From positions 1-64,000 of the forward strand of contig NZ_JAAAJC010000002.1 of assembly GCF_009900715.1 (NCBI RefSeq): DNA of 64,000 bases. Direction: 5' to 3'. The notes under the pieces are model-generated. The model was given only the letters and a program-made list of their open reading frames with translations, was not told where the DNA came from and did no database searches. Origin of the DNA: Halococcus salsus (GTDB lineage Archaea > Halobacteriota > Halobacteria > Halobacteriales > Halococcaceae). Shown here one piece after another: positions 7,131 through 16,476 of the stretch; within the stretch, counting starts at the first letter, position 1; each line of letters begins with the position of its first letter. Made by a program: the position numbers and the translations under genes.

Positions 7131-8315
7131 ATGACGGCGCGCGCTTCAGGGTGGTGGTCGCGACTCGGCGGGTACGACACGCTGGGGCTCGCGGCTGGAC
7201 TCTGGTTCCTCGCGAAGTTCCTCCGCTACGGGATCTCGGCGCTGTTCCCCCAGTTCCAGACGGCCTTCGGGGTCTCGAACGCCACCCTCGGGGCCGCCTT
7301 CTCCGCGATGATGGTACTCTACTCCCTCCTCCAGTTCCCGAGCGGCGCGCTCTCGGACCGGTTGGGAGAGGTCAAGATCATCGCCATCGGGAGCCTCGTG
7401 GCCGCGCTCGGGGCGTTCGTGCTCGGGGTCGGGGCTCCGTTCGCGGTCGTGCTCGTCGGGATGGCGCTCGTGGGACTCGGGACCGGGACCCACAAGACCG
7501 TCGCCGTCGAGCTGCTCGCGCGTGTCTACCCCGCGCGCGTCGGGCGGTCGCTCGGGATCTTCGACACCGTCGGCGCGCTCGGGGGCGTGGCCGCCCCCGC
7601 GGCGGTCGTGCTCGCGACGGGCACCGTGGGCTGGCGGGCCCTGTTCGCCCTCGGCGGGGTCTGCGGCGTCGTGCTCGTCGCAGGCGTCCTCCTCCGGGTG
7701 CCGCGTCGTGAGCGAACGGCGTCCGGGGGAGAGCGCTCGCTCGCGATCCGCCCCTACCTCGTGCTCTTTCGCGACCGCCGGCTCGCGGCGTTCGTCGTCG
7801 TGACGTTGTGTTTCGGGTTCGCGTACAACGGGCTCGTGGCGTTCCTCCCGCTCTACCTCACCCAGCGCGGCCTCGCGACCGGCACGGCCTCGTTGCTCTA
7901 CAGCCTCCTCTTCGCCGTCAGCGTGGTCCAGATCCTCACCGGCGGGCTCTCGGACCGGCTCGGCCGGCTCCCGCTCGCCGCGGTCGTGCTGAGCGTGGCG
8001 ACCGCCGGACTGGTGGGGCTCATCGGCCTCGGCGGTCTCGTGGGTCTCGGCGCGGCCGTCGTCGTGCTCGGGCTCGGGGGCCACGGCTTCCGACCGATCC
8101 GCGCGGCACACCTCTCGACGACCATCCCCGAGGAGATCGCCGGCGGCGGGTTGGGCCTCGTGCGAACCCTCCTGATGGGCGTCGGGGCGGTCGCACCCGC
8201 GGTGGTCGGGGTCATCGCCGACGTCTCGGATTTCAGGGTCGCGTTCTCGCTGCTCGCGGTCTCGATGGCCGCCGGCGCGGTCGTCGCGGTCGGGCTCGCC
8301 GTCACCGAGCAGTAG
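7131..8315 (+). CDS. MFS transporter
   Basis: 394 aa, about twelve membrane helices. The major facilitator signature G-x-L-x-D-R-x-G occurs in both halves: GALSDRLGEVK near residue 70 and GGLSDRLGRLP near residue 275, each in the cytoplasmic loop between helices 2-3 and 8-9. The ATG at 7131 follows a CTTTACG box by about 30 bases. It is a single gene; substrate cannot be inferred, though proteins of this type are often annotated as sugar or drug exporters. Confidence 0.88.
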   Translation: MTARASGWWSRLGGYDTLGLAAGLWFLAKFLRYGISALFPQFQTAFGVSNATLGAAFSAMMVLYSLLQFPSGALSDRLGEVKIIAIGSLVAALGAFVLGVGAPFAVVLVGMALVGLGTGTHKTVAVELLARVYPARVGRSLGIFDTVGALGGVAAPAAVVLATGTVGWRALFALGGVCGVVLVAGVLLRVPRRERTASGGERSLAIRPYLVLFRDRRLAAFVVVTLCFGFAYNGLVAFLPLYLTQRGLATGTASLLYSLLFAVSVVQILTGGLSDRLGRLPLAAVVLSVATAGLVGLIGLGGLVGLGAAVVVLGLGGHGFRPIRAAHLSTTIPEEIAGGGLGLVRTLLMGVGAVAPAVVGVIADVSDFRVAFSLLAVSMAAGAVVAVGLAVTEQ

Positions 8316-8407
8316 CGTCCCAACGTCACAGAATCCACGAACAAAACTCCATGGAGGTTTATCGGTGAGCGAAAACGGTTCGACGGGACCCACCGAACCG
8401 AGCGGGC

Positions 8408-8785
8408 ATGGTTCCAGAGGAAGGCGAGATCCGGTCGTACGAACGGATGTTCACCGAGGAGGACATCGAACGATTCGCCGAGCTCTCGGGTGACAGCGGG
8501 CGACAGCACGTCGAACGCGACGCGGAAGGGCGGCTCATGGCACAGGGACTGCTCACCGCGACGCTGCCGACCAAGATCGGTGGGGAGATGAACTACGTCG
8601 CGCGAACCCTCGACTTCGAGTTCCTCCAGCCAGTCTATGCCGGTGACACTATCACCTGCGAGACGGAGATGACGCGCGTCTCCGAGGAAGAACATCGAAC
8701 CCTGCTAGCCTCCGAGTTCGTGTGCACGAACGAAGATGGTACGGAAGTCCTCAGAGGCGAATCGGATGGACAGATCCCGAAATAG
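8408..8785 (+). CDS. MaoC-like hotdog-fold protein
   Basis: 125 aa, single hotdog domain of the MaoC/FabZ/thioesterase-like kind. The opening YERMFTEEDIERFAELSGDSG matches the substrate-binding helix of MaoC dehydratases, and LDFEFLQPVYAGDTITCETE is the typical second strand pair. The usual D-x4-H dyad is altered: the segment reads GDSGRQHVERD, and the R..HG helix motif reads LMAQGLL. An acyl-CoA or acyl-ester role is therefore likely, but the dehydratase chemistry is uncertain. It is a single gene. Confidence 0.75.
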   Translation: MVPEEGEIRSYERMFTEEDIERFAELSGDSGRQHVERDAEGRLMAQGLLTATLPTKIGGEMNYVARTLDFEFLQPVYAGDTITCETEMTRVSEEEHRTLLASEFVCTNEDGTEVLRGESDGQIPK

Positions 8786-8859
8786 GCATATCATCCCCTT
8801 TGACCGGATGGTAGCCTGTGGAATTTCGCGGTTTCGCGCACAAGCGCAGCATCCGTGGT

Positions 8860-9043
8860 CGGGGGCTTCGGCGGTGCTGTGCGGTGGCGGTTAGTGGTTG
8901 CGGGGGCGGTTAGTGGTTGTACCGCGAGCGAACGGAGTGAGCGGGCCAAGGAACCCCCGAGCGGAGCGAGGGGGTGACGCAGGCTTTTGATCCACATTTT
9001 GCCAGCGAAGGAGCGAAGCGACTGAGCGCAGCAAAAGGTGGGG
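8860..9043 (+). repeat. Modular intergenic repeat element, copy B
   Basis: Shares with copies A and C the GGCTTCGGCGGTGC block, the GTGGTTGTACCGCGAGCG block (8914 onward), the GAACCCCCGAGCGGAGCGAG segment, and the inverted repeat CCACATTTTGC (8992-9002) against GCAAAAGGTGG (9031-9041). It begins about seven bases beyond the 3' end of the minus-strand tRNA-Pro gene, so relative to that gene it lies downstream in the same orientation as copies A and C. Confidence 0.75.
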
Positions 9044-9049
9044 ACTGAA

Positions 9050-9122
9050 TGGGCCGGCGCGAATTCGAATCGCGGTTACGGCCACCCGAAGGCCGAAGGA
9101 TACCAAGCTACCCCACCGGCCC
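9050..9122 (-). tRNA. tRNA-Pro (anticodon CGG)
   Basis: The 73-nt minus-strand sequence folds into a full cloverleaf. The acceptor stem GGGCCGG pairs with CCGGCCC and is followed by discriminator A. The D-arm holds A14, G15, GG and A21. The anticodon stem CGGCC/GGCCG closes the loop TTCGGGT with anticodon CGG, which reads the proline codon CCG. The T-arm is CGCGA-TTCGAAT-TCGCG. CCA is not encoded and no intron is present. Too short for an ORF call. It lies between repeat copy B and the half-size EamA gene. Confidence 0.95.
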
Positions 9123-9163
9123 GCAGTCGGGTTGATGGCCACGACGGTGTTAACCCTTCCGTT

Positions 9164-9580
9164 CTATCCGGTGGCGGTGAGATAGACCGCGACGACGGCG
9201 AGCGCGATGCCGGCACCCTTCTGGAGGGTGAACGACTCGCTGAGGAAGAGGATCGAGAGCAGCGAACTGCCCACCAGAAACATCCCGAAGATGGGGGTGA
9301 CGACGCTCACCGGGCCCGCAGCGAGCGCGCGGTAGTAGGCGAGGATGCCGACCGCGAGGAAGACCCCCGCGGCCACCATGTAGATCCCGGTTCGACCCGT
9401 GAGATAGGTGAGGAACTGGTCGCCCTCGTAGAGGCTCACCGCGACCGCCGCGAACAGGAGGATGCCGTTGGCGACCACCGCGACCACGCTGGAGGGCGCG
9501 TTCCGGATCGCGAGCGAGGCGAGCGGGGTGAAGATGCTGTAGCCGACGAGCGCGAACAGCGCCCAGCCGAGGTAGTTCAT
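9164..9580 (-). CDS. Half-size EamA domain membrane protein
   Basis: 138 aa from the ATG at 9580, which begins directly at the first helix (NYLGWALFALVGYSIFTPLA); an ATG at 9604 would add eight residues and leave six bases to the trmY stop. Five membrane helices form one EamA domain instead of the usual two, so it probably works as a dimer, like EmrE-type small DMT proteins. The start closely follows trmY, suggesting cotranscription. A second single-domain EamA gene is at 30863-31288. Confidence 0.82.
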   Translation of the reverse strand: MNYLGWALFALVGYSIFTPLASLAIRNAPSSVVAVVANGILLFAAVAVSLYEGDQFLTYLTGRTGIYMVAAGVFLAVGILAYYRALAAGPVSVVTPIFGMFLVGSSLLSILFLSESFTLQKGAGIALAVVAVYLTATG

Positions 9581-9610
9581 CTCGATATCACGAACTCCAG
9601 TCATCTGTGT

Positions 9611-10222
9611 TCATCCGGTCGTGGATTCGGGTTCGTACCGCCTGAACCCCTCGGTATCGAGCCAGTTGTGCGCCACCGGTATCGCGTGGTTCGCGTGGAG
9701 GCGCTCGGGGCCGAGGGTCACTCGCGCCGCGGCCCGCGCTTCGAGGAGGTCGGCCTCACCCGCGGTGAAGTCCCGGTGGTCCGAGAGCACGAACACCGGG
9801 TCCGCGGGTGGGTCGACCTCCCCCACCGGGTTGCCGTCCTCGTGGAGTTCGATCACGGTGCCGTCGACCTCGTCGAGCACGTCCTCGAACCCGAACCGGA
9901 CTATCGACACCCCCGGCGAACTCTCGGCCGCCATGTGGCCGATCGCACCGTTCTTCGCGTCGAGCGCCCCACGAACCAGCGCCGCCGTCGAGCGCTCGTC
10001 GGGGTTGAGGTTCCGCACCTCGCTCCCCTCGAAGCGCACCGTGAACTCGTCCTGCAAGACGAGCCAGACGCGGACGTCCTCGCGGATGCCGTGCGAGAGA
10101 CACAGCGCCGCGGTCACGCACCGACAGAGCACGTCGAGGCGGCCCGCCGCACCGGCCAGATCGTCGAGCGAGAAGTCGGGCGAGAGCGGCGCTTCGTGAC
10201 CCAGAACGACGAACTGGCGCAC
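9611..10222 (-). CDS. trmY: tRNA (pseudouridine54-N1)-methyltransferase TrmY
   Basis: 203 aa SPOUT-class methyltransferase that converts pseudouridine 54 to N1-methylpseudouridine in the T-loop of archaeal tRNAs. The N-terminus [19 protein letters not shown] and the [16 protein letters not shown] helix are typical. The C-terminal knot includes [10 protein letters not shown] and [12 protein letters not shown], which form the S-adenosylmethionine pocket. Full length for the family. It precedes the half-size EamA gene on the same strand and ends six bases before that gene's alternative ATG. Confidence 0.93.
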   Translation of the reverse strand: MRQFVVLGHEAPLSPDFSLDDLAGAAGRLDVLCRCVTAALCLSHGIREDVRVWLVLQDEFTVRFEGSEVRNLNPDERSTAALVRGALDAKNGAIGHMAAESSPGVSIVRFGFEDVLDEVDGTVIELHEDGNPVGEVDPPADPVFVLSDHRDFTAGEADLLEARAAARVTLGPERLHANHAIPVAHNWLDTEGFRRYEPESTTG

Positions 10223-10256
10223 GGCTACACCACCTGACTCGAAGCGACGCGCCCGC

Positions 10257-11552
10257 TCACCACGTCAGCCCCTCGTAGGTCATCCCCTCGCGCGGCTCGA
10301 CGATCCGCCGGCCGTCGACGACTATCTGACTACGCATCGTCTCGAACTCGTCGTCGAGCGCCCCGAACTCGTCCCAATCGGTGAGCACGAGCGCCCCGTG
10401 AGCATCGTCGAGCGCCGCCGCGGCCGACGCGACGTACTCCACGTCGGGGAACTTCTCGGCCATCGCGTCGGCGGCCACCGGGTCGTAGGCCACGACGTCC
10501 GCACCGCGCTCCAGCAGCCCGTCGATGGCGACCGTCGCGCGCGAGCCACGGATGTCGTCGGTGCCGGGTTTGAACGCGAGCCCGAGCACCGCGATACGGT
10601 TCCCGTCGAGGTCGACGTGCTGGGCGAGCAGGTCGAGCATTCTCCTGGGTTGGCCGTCGTTGACCCCGACCACCGCGTCGAGGAGCTGGGGTTCGTAGTC
10701 GACCGAGCGCGCCGCCGCCCGGAGCGCGTCGGTGTCCTTCGGGAAACACGAGCCGCCCCAGCCGACGCCGGACCGGAGGAATTTTTCACTGATCCGCTCG
10801 TCGAGCCCGATGGCGTCGGCGACCTCGTAGGAGTCCACGTCGAACTCCTTGCAGATGTTTCCGAGCTCGTTGATCAGGCTGATCTTCCCCGCGAGGAAGA
10901 CGTTGTTGGCGTACTTCACCATCGCCGCCTCGCGCTGGCCGGTCTCGACGACCGGCACGCCGTCGTTGGCCTCCACGAGCGGGTTGTAGAGTTCGTGGAG
11001 CGCCCCGAACGCTCGCTCGTCCTCGGCACCGAAGACGAGCTTGTCGGGATGCATGAAGTCCTCGACCGCCGAACCCTGGCTCTGGAACTCGGGGTTGACC
11101 GCGACACCGAACCCCTCGCCCGCCGTTTTCCCCGAGGCCTCTTCGAGGACGGGCTCGATCTCCTCCTCGATCATCCCCGGGATGACGGTGGATTTGACCA
11201 CGACGAGGTGGTAGCCGTCCTTCTCGGCGAGCGCCTTGCCCGTGTCCCGTGTGCCGGCCTTCAGTACTGAAAGATCGATCGAGCCGTCCTCGCGCGAGGG
11301 GGTCTGCATCGCGAGGATCGTCACGTCGGTGTCCGTGAGCGCGTCGTGTTCGGTGGTCGCCCGCAGTCGGCCGTCGGCGTGTTCTTCGACGAGTTCGGGC
11401 AGGCCCGGTTCGTGGATCGGCGTCTCGCCCGCGTTCACGGTGTCGACGATCTCTTGATCGATGTCGATCGCCACCACGTCGTGTCCGAGGTCCGCGAGAC
11501 ACGCCGCGACGGTGGTTCCCACGTAGCCGCTGCCGACGACGCTGACGTTCAT
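10257..11552 (-). CDS. aglM: UDP-glucose 6-dehydrogenase AglM
   Basis: 431 aa. Oxidises UDP-glucose to UDP-glucuronate with two NAD+; in Haloferax AglM this feeds S-layer N-glycosylation. The N-terminal Rossmann motif is [11 protein letters not shown]. The catalytic cysteine is in GGSCFPKD (about residue 255), and the C-terminal UDP-binding domain follows ([17 protein letters not shown]). The ATG at 11552 was chosen because GSGYVG then starts within ten residues; the open frame upstream encodes Ser/Pro-rich non-family sequence. The neighbouring aglF and glmU support a sugar-nucleotide role. Confidence 0.93.
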   Translation of the reverse strand: MNVSVVGSGYVGTTVAACLADLGHDVVAIDIDQEIVDTVNAGETPIHEPGLPELVEEHADGRLRATTEHDALTDTDVTILAMQTPSREDGSIDLSVLKAGTRDTGKALAEKDGYHLVVVKSTVIPGMIEEEIEPVLEEASGKTAGEGFGVAVNPEFQSQGSAVEDFMHPDKLVFGAEDERAFGALHELYNPLVEANDGVPVVETGQREAAMVKYANNVFLAGKISLINELGNICKEFDVDSYEVADAIGLDERISEKFLRSGVGWGGSCFPKDTDALRAAARSVDYEPQLLDAVVGVNDGQPRRMLDLLAQHVDLDGNRIAVLGLAFKPGTDDIRGSRATVAIDGLLERGADVVAYDPVAADAMAEKFPDVEYVASAAAALDDAHGALVLTDWDEFGALDDEFETMRSQIVVDGRRIVEPREGMTYEGLTW

Positions 11553-11646
11553 GCCGGGTCGTCGGTGGCTTCCGGCTTGAGGATTCGGGTTCGATAGTTG
11601 AGAACCGGGCGAACAGTCATGACGGTTCGGCGTGTGATCGGCGGGC

Positions 11647-12450
11647 ATGGTCGACGCAACCATCGACGTCATCGACCGCGGCGTGCTCGAAACCGACCTC
11701 AACTATCTCGTCGAGGGCAACACCCTCGGGAGCCACGACGAACCGAACCCCGACACCGACTACGTCGAGATCCCGGTGCCGAACTTCGTGATCGACCACC
11801 CCGAGGCGACCATCCTCTGGGATACGGGCTCGCATCACGACGCGGCGAACGGCCACTGGCCCGAGGGGCTCGTGCAGGCGTTCTATCCGAAGGACGCCCA
11901 CGAACACCGCCTCGACGACGACCTCGAGGACGCGGGCTACCCGATCGACGAGATAGACTGCGTGTTCCAGAGCCACCTCCACCTCGACCACGCCGGTGGC
12001 CTCGAATTCTTCGACGGGACGGATACGCCCATCTTCGTCCACGAGGAGGAGCTGAAGTTCGCCTACTACAGCGCGAAATCCGACGAGGGAAGTGCGGCCT
12101 ACGTGCTCGGCGACTTCGACCACGACCTCAACTGGGAGGTGATCCACCAGGATCGAGAAACCCACTTCGAGGGCGTCGAGTTCATCCAGCTGGCGGGTCA
12201 CACGCCGGGGATGACGGGCACGATGGTCGACCTCGAGGACGAGACGGTGGTGTTCGCAGGCGACGAGATCTACCAGTCCGTGAACTACGACGACGAGGTG
12301 CCGCTGGGTGCGGGACTGCTCTGGAGCCACCGCCACTGGTTCCGGAGCCTCCAGACCCTGAAGGAGCTCGAACGCAAACACGGGGCGGAGGTCGTCTACG
12401 GCCACGACCCCGAGCAGTTCCCCGAGATCGAGGAGGGATGGGGCCAGTGA
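11647..12450 (+). CDS. Metallo-beta-lactamase-fold lactonase (AttM/BlcC-like)
   Basis: 267 aa. The dinuclear zinc signature HLHLDH is at about residues 110-115, followed by metal ligands in LAGHTPG, FAGDE and VYGHD. The [12 protein letters not shown] segment and NGHWP match my memory of the AttM/BlcC branch of N-acyl-homoserine and gamma-butyrolactone lactonases. Expected reaction: ring-opening of a lactone to a hydroxy acid. The stop codon lies 13 bases inside the next gene, a hydroxyacid-oxoacid transhydrogenase-like enzyme, which suggests the product is passed on. Start ATG at 11647. Confidence 0.85.
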   Translation: MVDATIDVIDRGVLETDLNYLVEGNTLGSHDEPNPDTDYVEIPVPNFVIDHPEATILWDTGSHHDAANGHWPEGLVQAFYPKDAHEHRLDDDLEDAGYPIDEIDCVFQSHLHLDHAGGLEFFDGTDTPIFVHEEELKFAYYSAKSDEGSAAYVLGDFDHDLNWEVIHQDRETHFEGVEFIQLAGHTPGMTGTMVDLEDETVVFAGDEIYQSVNYDDEVPLGAGLLWSHRHWFRSLQTLKELERKHGAEVVYGHDPEQFPEIEEGWGQ

Positions 12451-13760
12451 GCTACGAGCGCTCGGTGTCGGCCCCCGACCACCGCTTCGAACCCGAGACG
12501 GTCTGGAACCTCCAGATGCCCGAGATACGGTTCGGCCGGGGAGCCGTCGAGGAACTCGGCTTCCAGTTCCACGACCTCGGGGTCGCGGACGGCGCACACG
12601 GGCTCGTCGTCACGGATCGAAATCTCGCCGACCTCGGTCACGCCGACCGGGTTCGCGAACACCTCGAAGACGCGGGCTTCGAGGTCGACGTCTACGACGA
12701 CTGCGAACGCGAACCCTCCCTGGAGGCGGTCGGCGAGTGCCTCTCGTTCGTCCGCGACGAGCAGGGCGAGGCGGGCTACGACTTCTACGTGGGATTCGGG
12801 GGCGGGAGCTGTCTCGACACCGCGAAGGTCACCCGCGCAGTCATCGAAAACGGTGGCGAGCCGCTCGACTACGTCGCCGAGCCCACGGGAAAGGGCAAGG
12901 CGCTCACCCAATCGAATATTCCCTTGGTTCTGATGCCGACCACAGCCGGCACCGGGGCCGAAACCTCGCCGGTGGCGATCCTCTCGGTCGAGGAGAAGGA
13001 GACGAAGGAAGGGATTTCGAGCAACCACGTTCGGGCCGATGCCGCGGTGCTCGATCCCACCTTCACCACCACGCTCCCGCCGGACATCACGGCGAAGACC
13101 GCGATGGACGCGCTCGGCCACGCCATCGAGGGGTACACCACCCACCAGTTCGACGACCTCCTGCGCGCGGACGACCCCGCCTCGCGCCCGACCTACGCGG
13201 GCCGAACCCCGATCACCGACCAGTTCTCCGAGGCTGCGATTTCCCTCCTCTCCTCGAACGTCCGGCAGGTGGTGAACAACGGCGACGACATCGAGGCGCG
13301 CTCGGCGATGTTGCAAGGGGCCCTGTTCGGCGCGATAGCGGGCCTCACCGCGGGCGCGACGCTGTGTCACGCGATGGCCTACCCGGTCGGGAACCGCTAT
13401 CACACCTTTCATGGGGAAACCATCGCGGTGCTCACGCCCGCGAGCACGCTCGGCTACAACGCCGCGAGCGACCCCGAGCGGTTCGCGCGTCTCGCGGAGA
13501 TGCTCGGGGCCGATACGACGGGGATGAGCACGAGCGAGGCCGCCGGGGAGGCCAAGAAGGAGTACATCCGACTCCAGCAGGACCTAAACGTGCTCCCGAG
13601 CGGACTCAACGAGCTCGCGGGGATCACCGAGGACGACCTCGACTGGCTCGCCGAACAGACCACCGACACCCAGAAACGACTCCTCCGGACGAATCCCCGG
13701 CCCGTGACGACCGAGGACGTCCACGATATCTTCGCGGACGCGCTCTACAACTGGGAGTAG
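12438..13760 (+). CDS. Iron-containing alcohol dehydrogenase, hydroxyacid-oxoacid transhydrogenase type
   Basis: 440 aa class-III (Fe) alcohol dehydrogenase. The Gly-rich nucleotide motif GFGGGSCLDTAK and the TTAGTGAETS segment are present, as are metal ligands in DALGHAIEGYTTH and the His-rich YHTFHGE. The insertion DPASRPTYAGRTPITDQFSE is shared, as I recall, with ADHFE1/HOT enzymes, which oxidise 4-hydroxybutyrate to succinic semialdehyde while reducing 2-oxoglutarate. The start may be ATG 12438, overlapping the lactonase, or GTG 12447. The pair looks like a lactone-to-semialdehyde module. Confidence 0.87.
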   Translation: MGPVSYERSVSAPDHRFEPETVWNLQMPEIRFGRGAVEELGFQFHDLGVADGAHGLVVTDRNLADLGHADRVREHLEDAGFEVDVYDDCEREPSLEAVGECLSFVRDEQGEAGYDFYVGFGGGSCLDTAKVTRAVIENGGEPLDYVAEPTGKGKALTQSNIPLVLMPTTAGTGAETSPVAILSVEEKETKEGISSNHVRADAAVLDPTFTTTLPPDITAKTAMDALGHAIEGYTTHQFDDLLRADDPASRPTYAGRTPITDQFSEAAISLLSSNVRQVVNNGDDIEARSAMLQGALFGAIAGLTAGATLCHAMAYPVGNRYHTFHGETIAVLTPASTLGYNAASDPERFARLAEMLGADTTGMSTSEAAGEAKKEYIRLQQDLNVLPSGLNELAGITEDDLDWLAEQTTDTQKRLLRTNPRPVTTEDVHDIFADALYNWE

Positions 13761-13838
13761 GCGAACCCACGGTCGGCCCACGACGCGGCGAGCGACGATA
13801 GCGGCAGATTCTTGAGAGGTGGGGGCGCAGACCGACGC

Positions 13839-14558
13839 ATGCAAGCTGTCGTGCTGGCCGCCGGGAAGGGGACCCGGCTCCGGCCGCTCACCGACGACAA
13901 ACCGAAGGGGATGGTCGAGGTCGACGGAAAGCCCATCCTCACGCACTGTTTCGAACGCCTCGTCGAGCTCGACGCGAGCGAACTCCTCGTGGTCGTCGGC
14001 TACAAGCAGGAGGTCATCATCAGCCACTACGGCGACGAGTTCCAGGGCGTGCCGATCACCTACGCCCACCAGCGCGAACAGGCCGGGCTGGCCCACGCCC
14101 TCCTCACGGTGGAGGAGCACATCGACGACGACTTCATGTTGATCCTCGGCGACAACGTCTTCGAGGCCAACCTCGGGGACGTCGTCGAGCGCCAGCGCGC
14201 CGACCGCGCCGACGCCGCCTTCCTCGTCGAGGAGGTCCCGATGGAGGAGGCGGGTCGGTACGGCGTCTGTGACGTCACCGAGGACGGCGAGGTCACCGAC
14301 GTCATCGAGAAACCCGACGACCCGCCGAGCAACCTCGTCCTCACGGGCTTTTACACGTTCACGCCCGCGATCTTCCACGCCTGCCACCTCGTCCAGCCCT
14401 CCGCTCGCGGCGAGTACGAGCTCTCGGAGGCCGTCGACCTCCTCCTGCGTTCGGGTCGAACCATCGACGCCATCGAGATGGACGGCTGGCGGATCGACGT
14501 CGGCTATCCCGAGGACCGCGACGAGGCCGAACGGCGGCTCCAGAACAAACGCGAATAA
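13839..14558 (+). CDS. aglF: UTP-glucose-1-phosphate uridylyltransferase-like AglF
   Basis: 239 aa sugar-1-phosphate nucleotidyltransferase. The signature LAAGKGTRLRPLT with the following KPKGMVEV lies at residues 6-30, the LGDNVFE metal-binding motif near residue 106, and GFYTF near residue 172. It has no C-terminal left-handed helix, as expected for AglF (about 243 aa), which makes UDP-glucose for AglM. The ATG at 13839 puts the signature at the N-terminus. It is convergent with the epimerase operon that follows. Confidence 0.88.
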   Translation: MQAVVLAAGKGTRLRPLTDDKPKGMVEVDGKPILTHCFERLVELDASELLVVVGYKQEVIISHYGDEFQGVPITYAHQREQAGLAHALLTVEEHIDDDFMLILGDNVFEANLGDVVERQRADRADAAFLVEEVPMEEAGRYGVCDVTEDGEVTDVIEKPDDPPSNLVLTGFYTFTPAIFHACHLVQPSARGEYELSEAVDLLLRSGRTIDAIEMDGWRIDVGYPEDRDEAERRLQNKRE

Positions 14559-14581
14559 TCGAACTCGACCCGGAAACGTAG

Positions 14582-15556
14582 CTATTCCTCTCGAAGCCGG
14601 TCACGGACTGTGGCTTCGAGCGAGTGTTCGGTCTCCCAGCCGAGCTCCTCGCGCGCCCGGGTCGTGTCGACCGCGAAGGAGTCGACCATCGTCTCGCCCG
14701 CCCGCGGGTTCTCGACGAGTTCGATGTCGACCTCGATGCCGCGTTCCTCCTTTGCGACCCGCGCGACGAGTTCGGCGACCTCGTGGACGCTCGGGTCCTC
14801 GTCGCTCGCGAGTTCGTACTTCGTCGCGCCCGTCTCGCCCGCGGCGAGCCCCTCGACCATCCGCTCGGCGCTCTTGACGTAGGCCCGCGCGACGTCCTTG
14901 ACGTGGAGGTAGTTGCGCGATTGGGTGCCGGGCTCGTAGACGGTGAGCGTCTCGCCCGCGAGCGCGCGGTCGAGGAAGAAGTTCGTCACCGTACCCTTCG
15001 AAACCCGCGTTCCGTCCACGGTGTGGTCGCCGTAGAGGTTCGACTTCATGAACAGGTGAGCCGGGAACGCGCCCTCGGCCATCGTCTCGATGGTGCGCTC
15101 GGAGAGGAGTTTCGTCCGGCCGTACCAGTTGAGCGGGTGTCGCGGGTGGTCGATCGTGATCGGGAAGTCCTCGGGGTCGCCGATGACGCCCATGCTGTAC
15201 GGGAAGACGAGGCCGACCTCGTGTTTCCGACAGAACCACGCCACGTTCTCGGTGCCCTGAACGTTGACCTCGAAGGCCAGGTCGGGGTTCGTTGCGCAGT
15301 CGTCGACGCCGCTGATCGCCGCGAGGTGAAGCACGATGTCCGCCCCGTCGAGCGCGGCCTCCAGCCGGTCGCGGTCCCGGATGTCGACGTGGTCGATCGC
15401 GACCCCCTCGACCGCCCGGAGGTCGCCGACGTAGAAGTTGTCGAGCGCCGTCAGCTCCCAGTCGGGGTGGGCCTCGCGGAGGCGTTTGACCACACAGCTC
15501 CCGATGTAGCCCCCCGCGCCGGTGATGGCGATCGTGGGGGGCGTCGCGTCGCTCAT
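14582..15556 (-). CDS. NAD-dependent epimerase/dehydratase (third gene of sugar operon)
   Basis: 324 aa extended short-chain dehydrogenase. Rossmann motif TGAGGYIGS at residues 12-20, catalytic Tyr and Lys in WYGRTKLLSE, and the substrate-side strand SRNYLHVKDVARAY. It acts on a nucleotide sugar; the exact reaction (4-epimerisation or dehydration) cannot be told. Its ATG overlaps the stop of the upstream epimerase by four bases, so the two are translationally coupled in the order SQD1-like, epimerase, epimerase. It may complete the sugar made by the first gene. Confidence 0.87.
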   Translation of the reverse strand: MSDATPPTIAITGAGGYIGSCVVKRLREAHPDWELTALDNFYVGDLRAVEGVAIDHVDIRDRDRLEAALDGADIVLHLAAISGVDDCATNPDLAFEVNVQGTENVAWFCRKHEVGLVFPYSMGVIGDPEDFPITIDHPRHPLNWYGRTKLLSERTIETMAEGAFPAHLFMKSNLYGDHTVDGTRVSKGTVTNFFLDRALAGETLTVYEPGTQSRNYLHVKDVARAYVKSAERMVEGLAAGETGATKYELASDEDPSVHEVAELVARVAKEERGIEVDIELVENPRAGETMVDSFAVDTTRAREELGWETEHSLEATVRDRLREE

Positions 15557-16476
15557 GTGGCGAACCTCCCGGCGAGCTCGCGAACGCCCTCGCGGAGGGT
15601 GTACTCGGGTTCGAAGCCCGTCTCGGCCACCCGGTCGAAGTTGACGTGGTAGGACGGCCCCGGGTGTTCGTCTTCGAGGTAGGTCACGTCCGGTGTACCG
15701 ACCTCCTCGCTCACGGCCTCGGCGATCTCCCGGACCCGATAGTTCTCGGCGTTCGCGCCGACGTTGTAGACGGGGTCGGTCCAGTCCTCGGGTCGAAGCA
15801 CGGCGTCGCGGTAGGCCCGCGCGGCGTCCGCGACGTGGATGAACGGCCGCCAGTTCGAACCATCGCCGTAGACGGTCAGCGGCCGGCCGGTGAGCGCCCG
15901 GAAGACGAACGTGTTGACCACGAGGTTGAACCGGATGCCCGGCGCGTCGCCGTAGACGGTGCTGAGACGGAGCGCCGTCCCCGTCATCGACGACTCGGCG
16001 GTGACCTCCGCCAGGAGGTCCTCGGCGGCGGCCTTGGTCTCGGCGTAGGGGTTGATCGGGTCCGGGCTGGTCGTCTCGTCGATGTCGGTGCTGGTCGCCC
16101 GGCCGTAGATGTTACACGACGAGGCGACCACGACCCGCTCGACCCCGACCTTTCGCGCCGCGGTCAGGACGTTCTCGGTACCGTCGAGGTTGGTCGCGTA
16201 GGTCTCCTCGCGCCGGTCGTGGGTGCTGTCCGCACCGGTGATCGCCGCGAGGTGGACGACGCCGTCGACGTCGCGGACCGCGCTCTCGACGGCCCCGTAC
16301 TCCCGAACGTCGCCCTCGCGGAACTCGACCCCGTCGAGACAGCCCATCAGCGTCCGGGGCGACCCGCTGGAGAGGTCGTCGAGCACCACGACCCGCCCGA
16401 CCCGCTCGTCGTCGCGGAGCAGCGGCACCAGGGCGCTCCCGATGTAGCCACAGCCGCCGGTGACGAGGACGTCCAT
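15553..16476 (-). CDS. NAD-dependent epimerase/dehydratase (second gene of sugar operon)
   Basis: 307 aa extended short-chain dehydrogenase related to UDP-glucose 4-epimerases. TGGCGYIGSALV starts at residue 6; the catalytic Tyr-Lys pair is in NPYAETKAAAEDL; GDGSNWRPFIHVADAARAY is the substrate-binding strand. The start codon shares one base with the stop of the SQD1-like gene upstream, and the stop overlaps the next epimerase by four bases. Paralogous to, but clearly different from, the 14582-15556 protein. Confidence 0.88.
   Translation of the reverse strand: MDVLVTGGCGYIGSALVPLLRDDERVGRVVVLDDLSSGSPRTLMGCLDGVEFREGDVREYGAVESAVRDVDGVVHLAAITGADSTHDRREETYATNLDGTENVLTAARKVGVERVVVASSCNIYGRATSTDIDETTSPDPINPYAETKAAAEDLLAEVTAESSMTGTALRLSTVYGDAPGIRFNLVVNTFVFRALTGRPLTVYGDGSNWRPFIHVADAARAYRDAVLRPEDWTDPVYNVGANAENYRVREIAEAVSEEVGTPDVTYLEDEHPGPSYHVNFDRVAETGFEPEYTLREGVRELAGRFAT

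Noticed and set aside
8860-9043. Complete insertion sequence around repeat copy B
   Set aside because: No transposase frame, terminal repeats or target duplication can be seen. The element is better described as a modular intergenic repeat.
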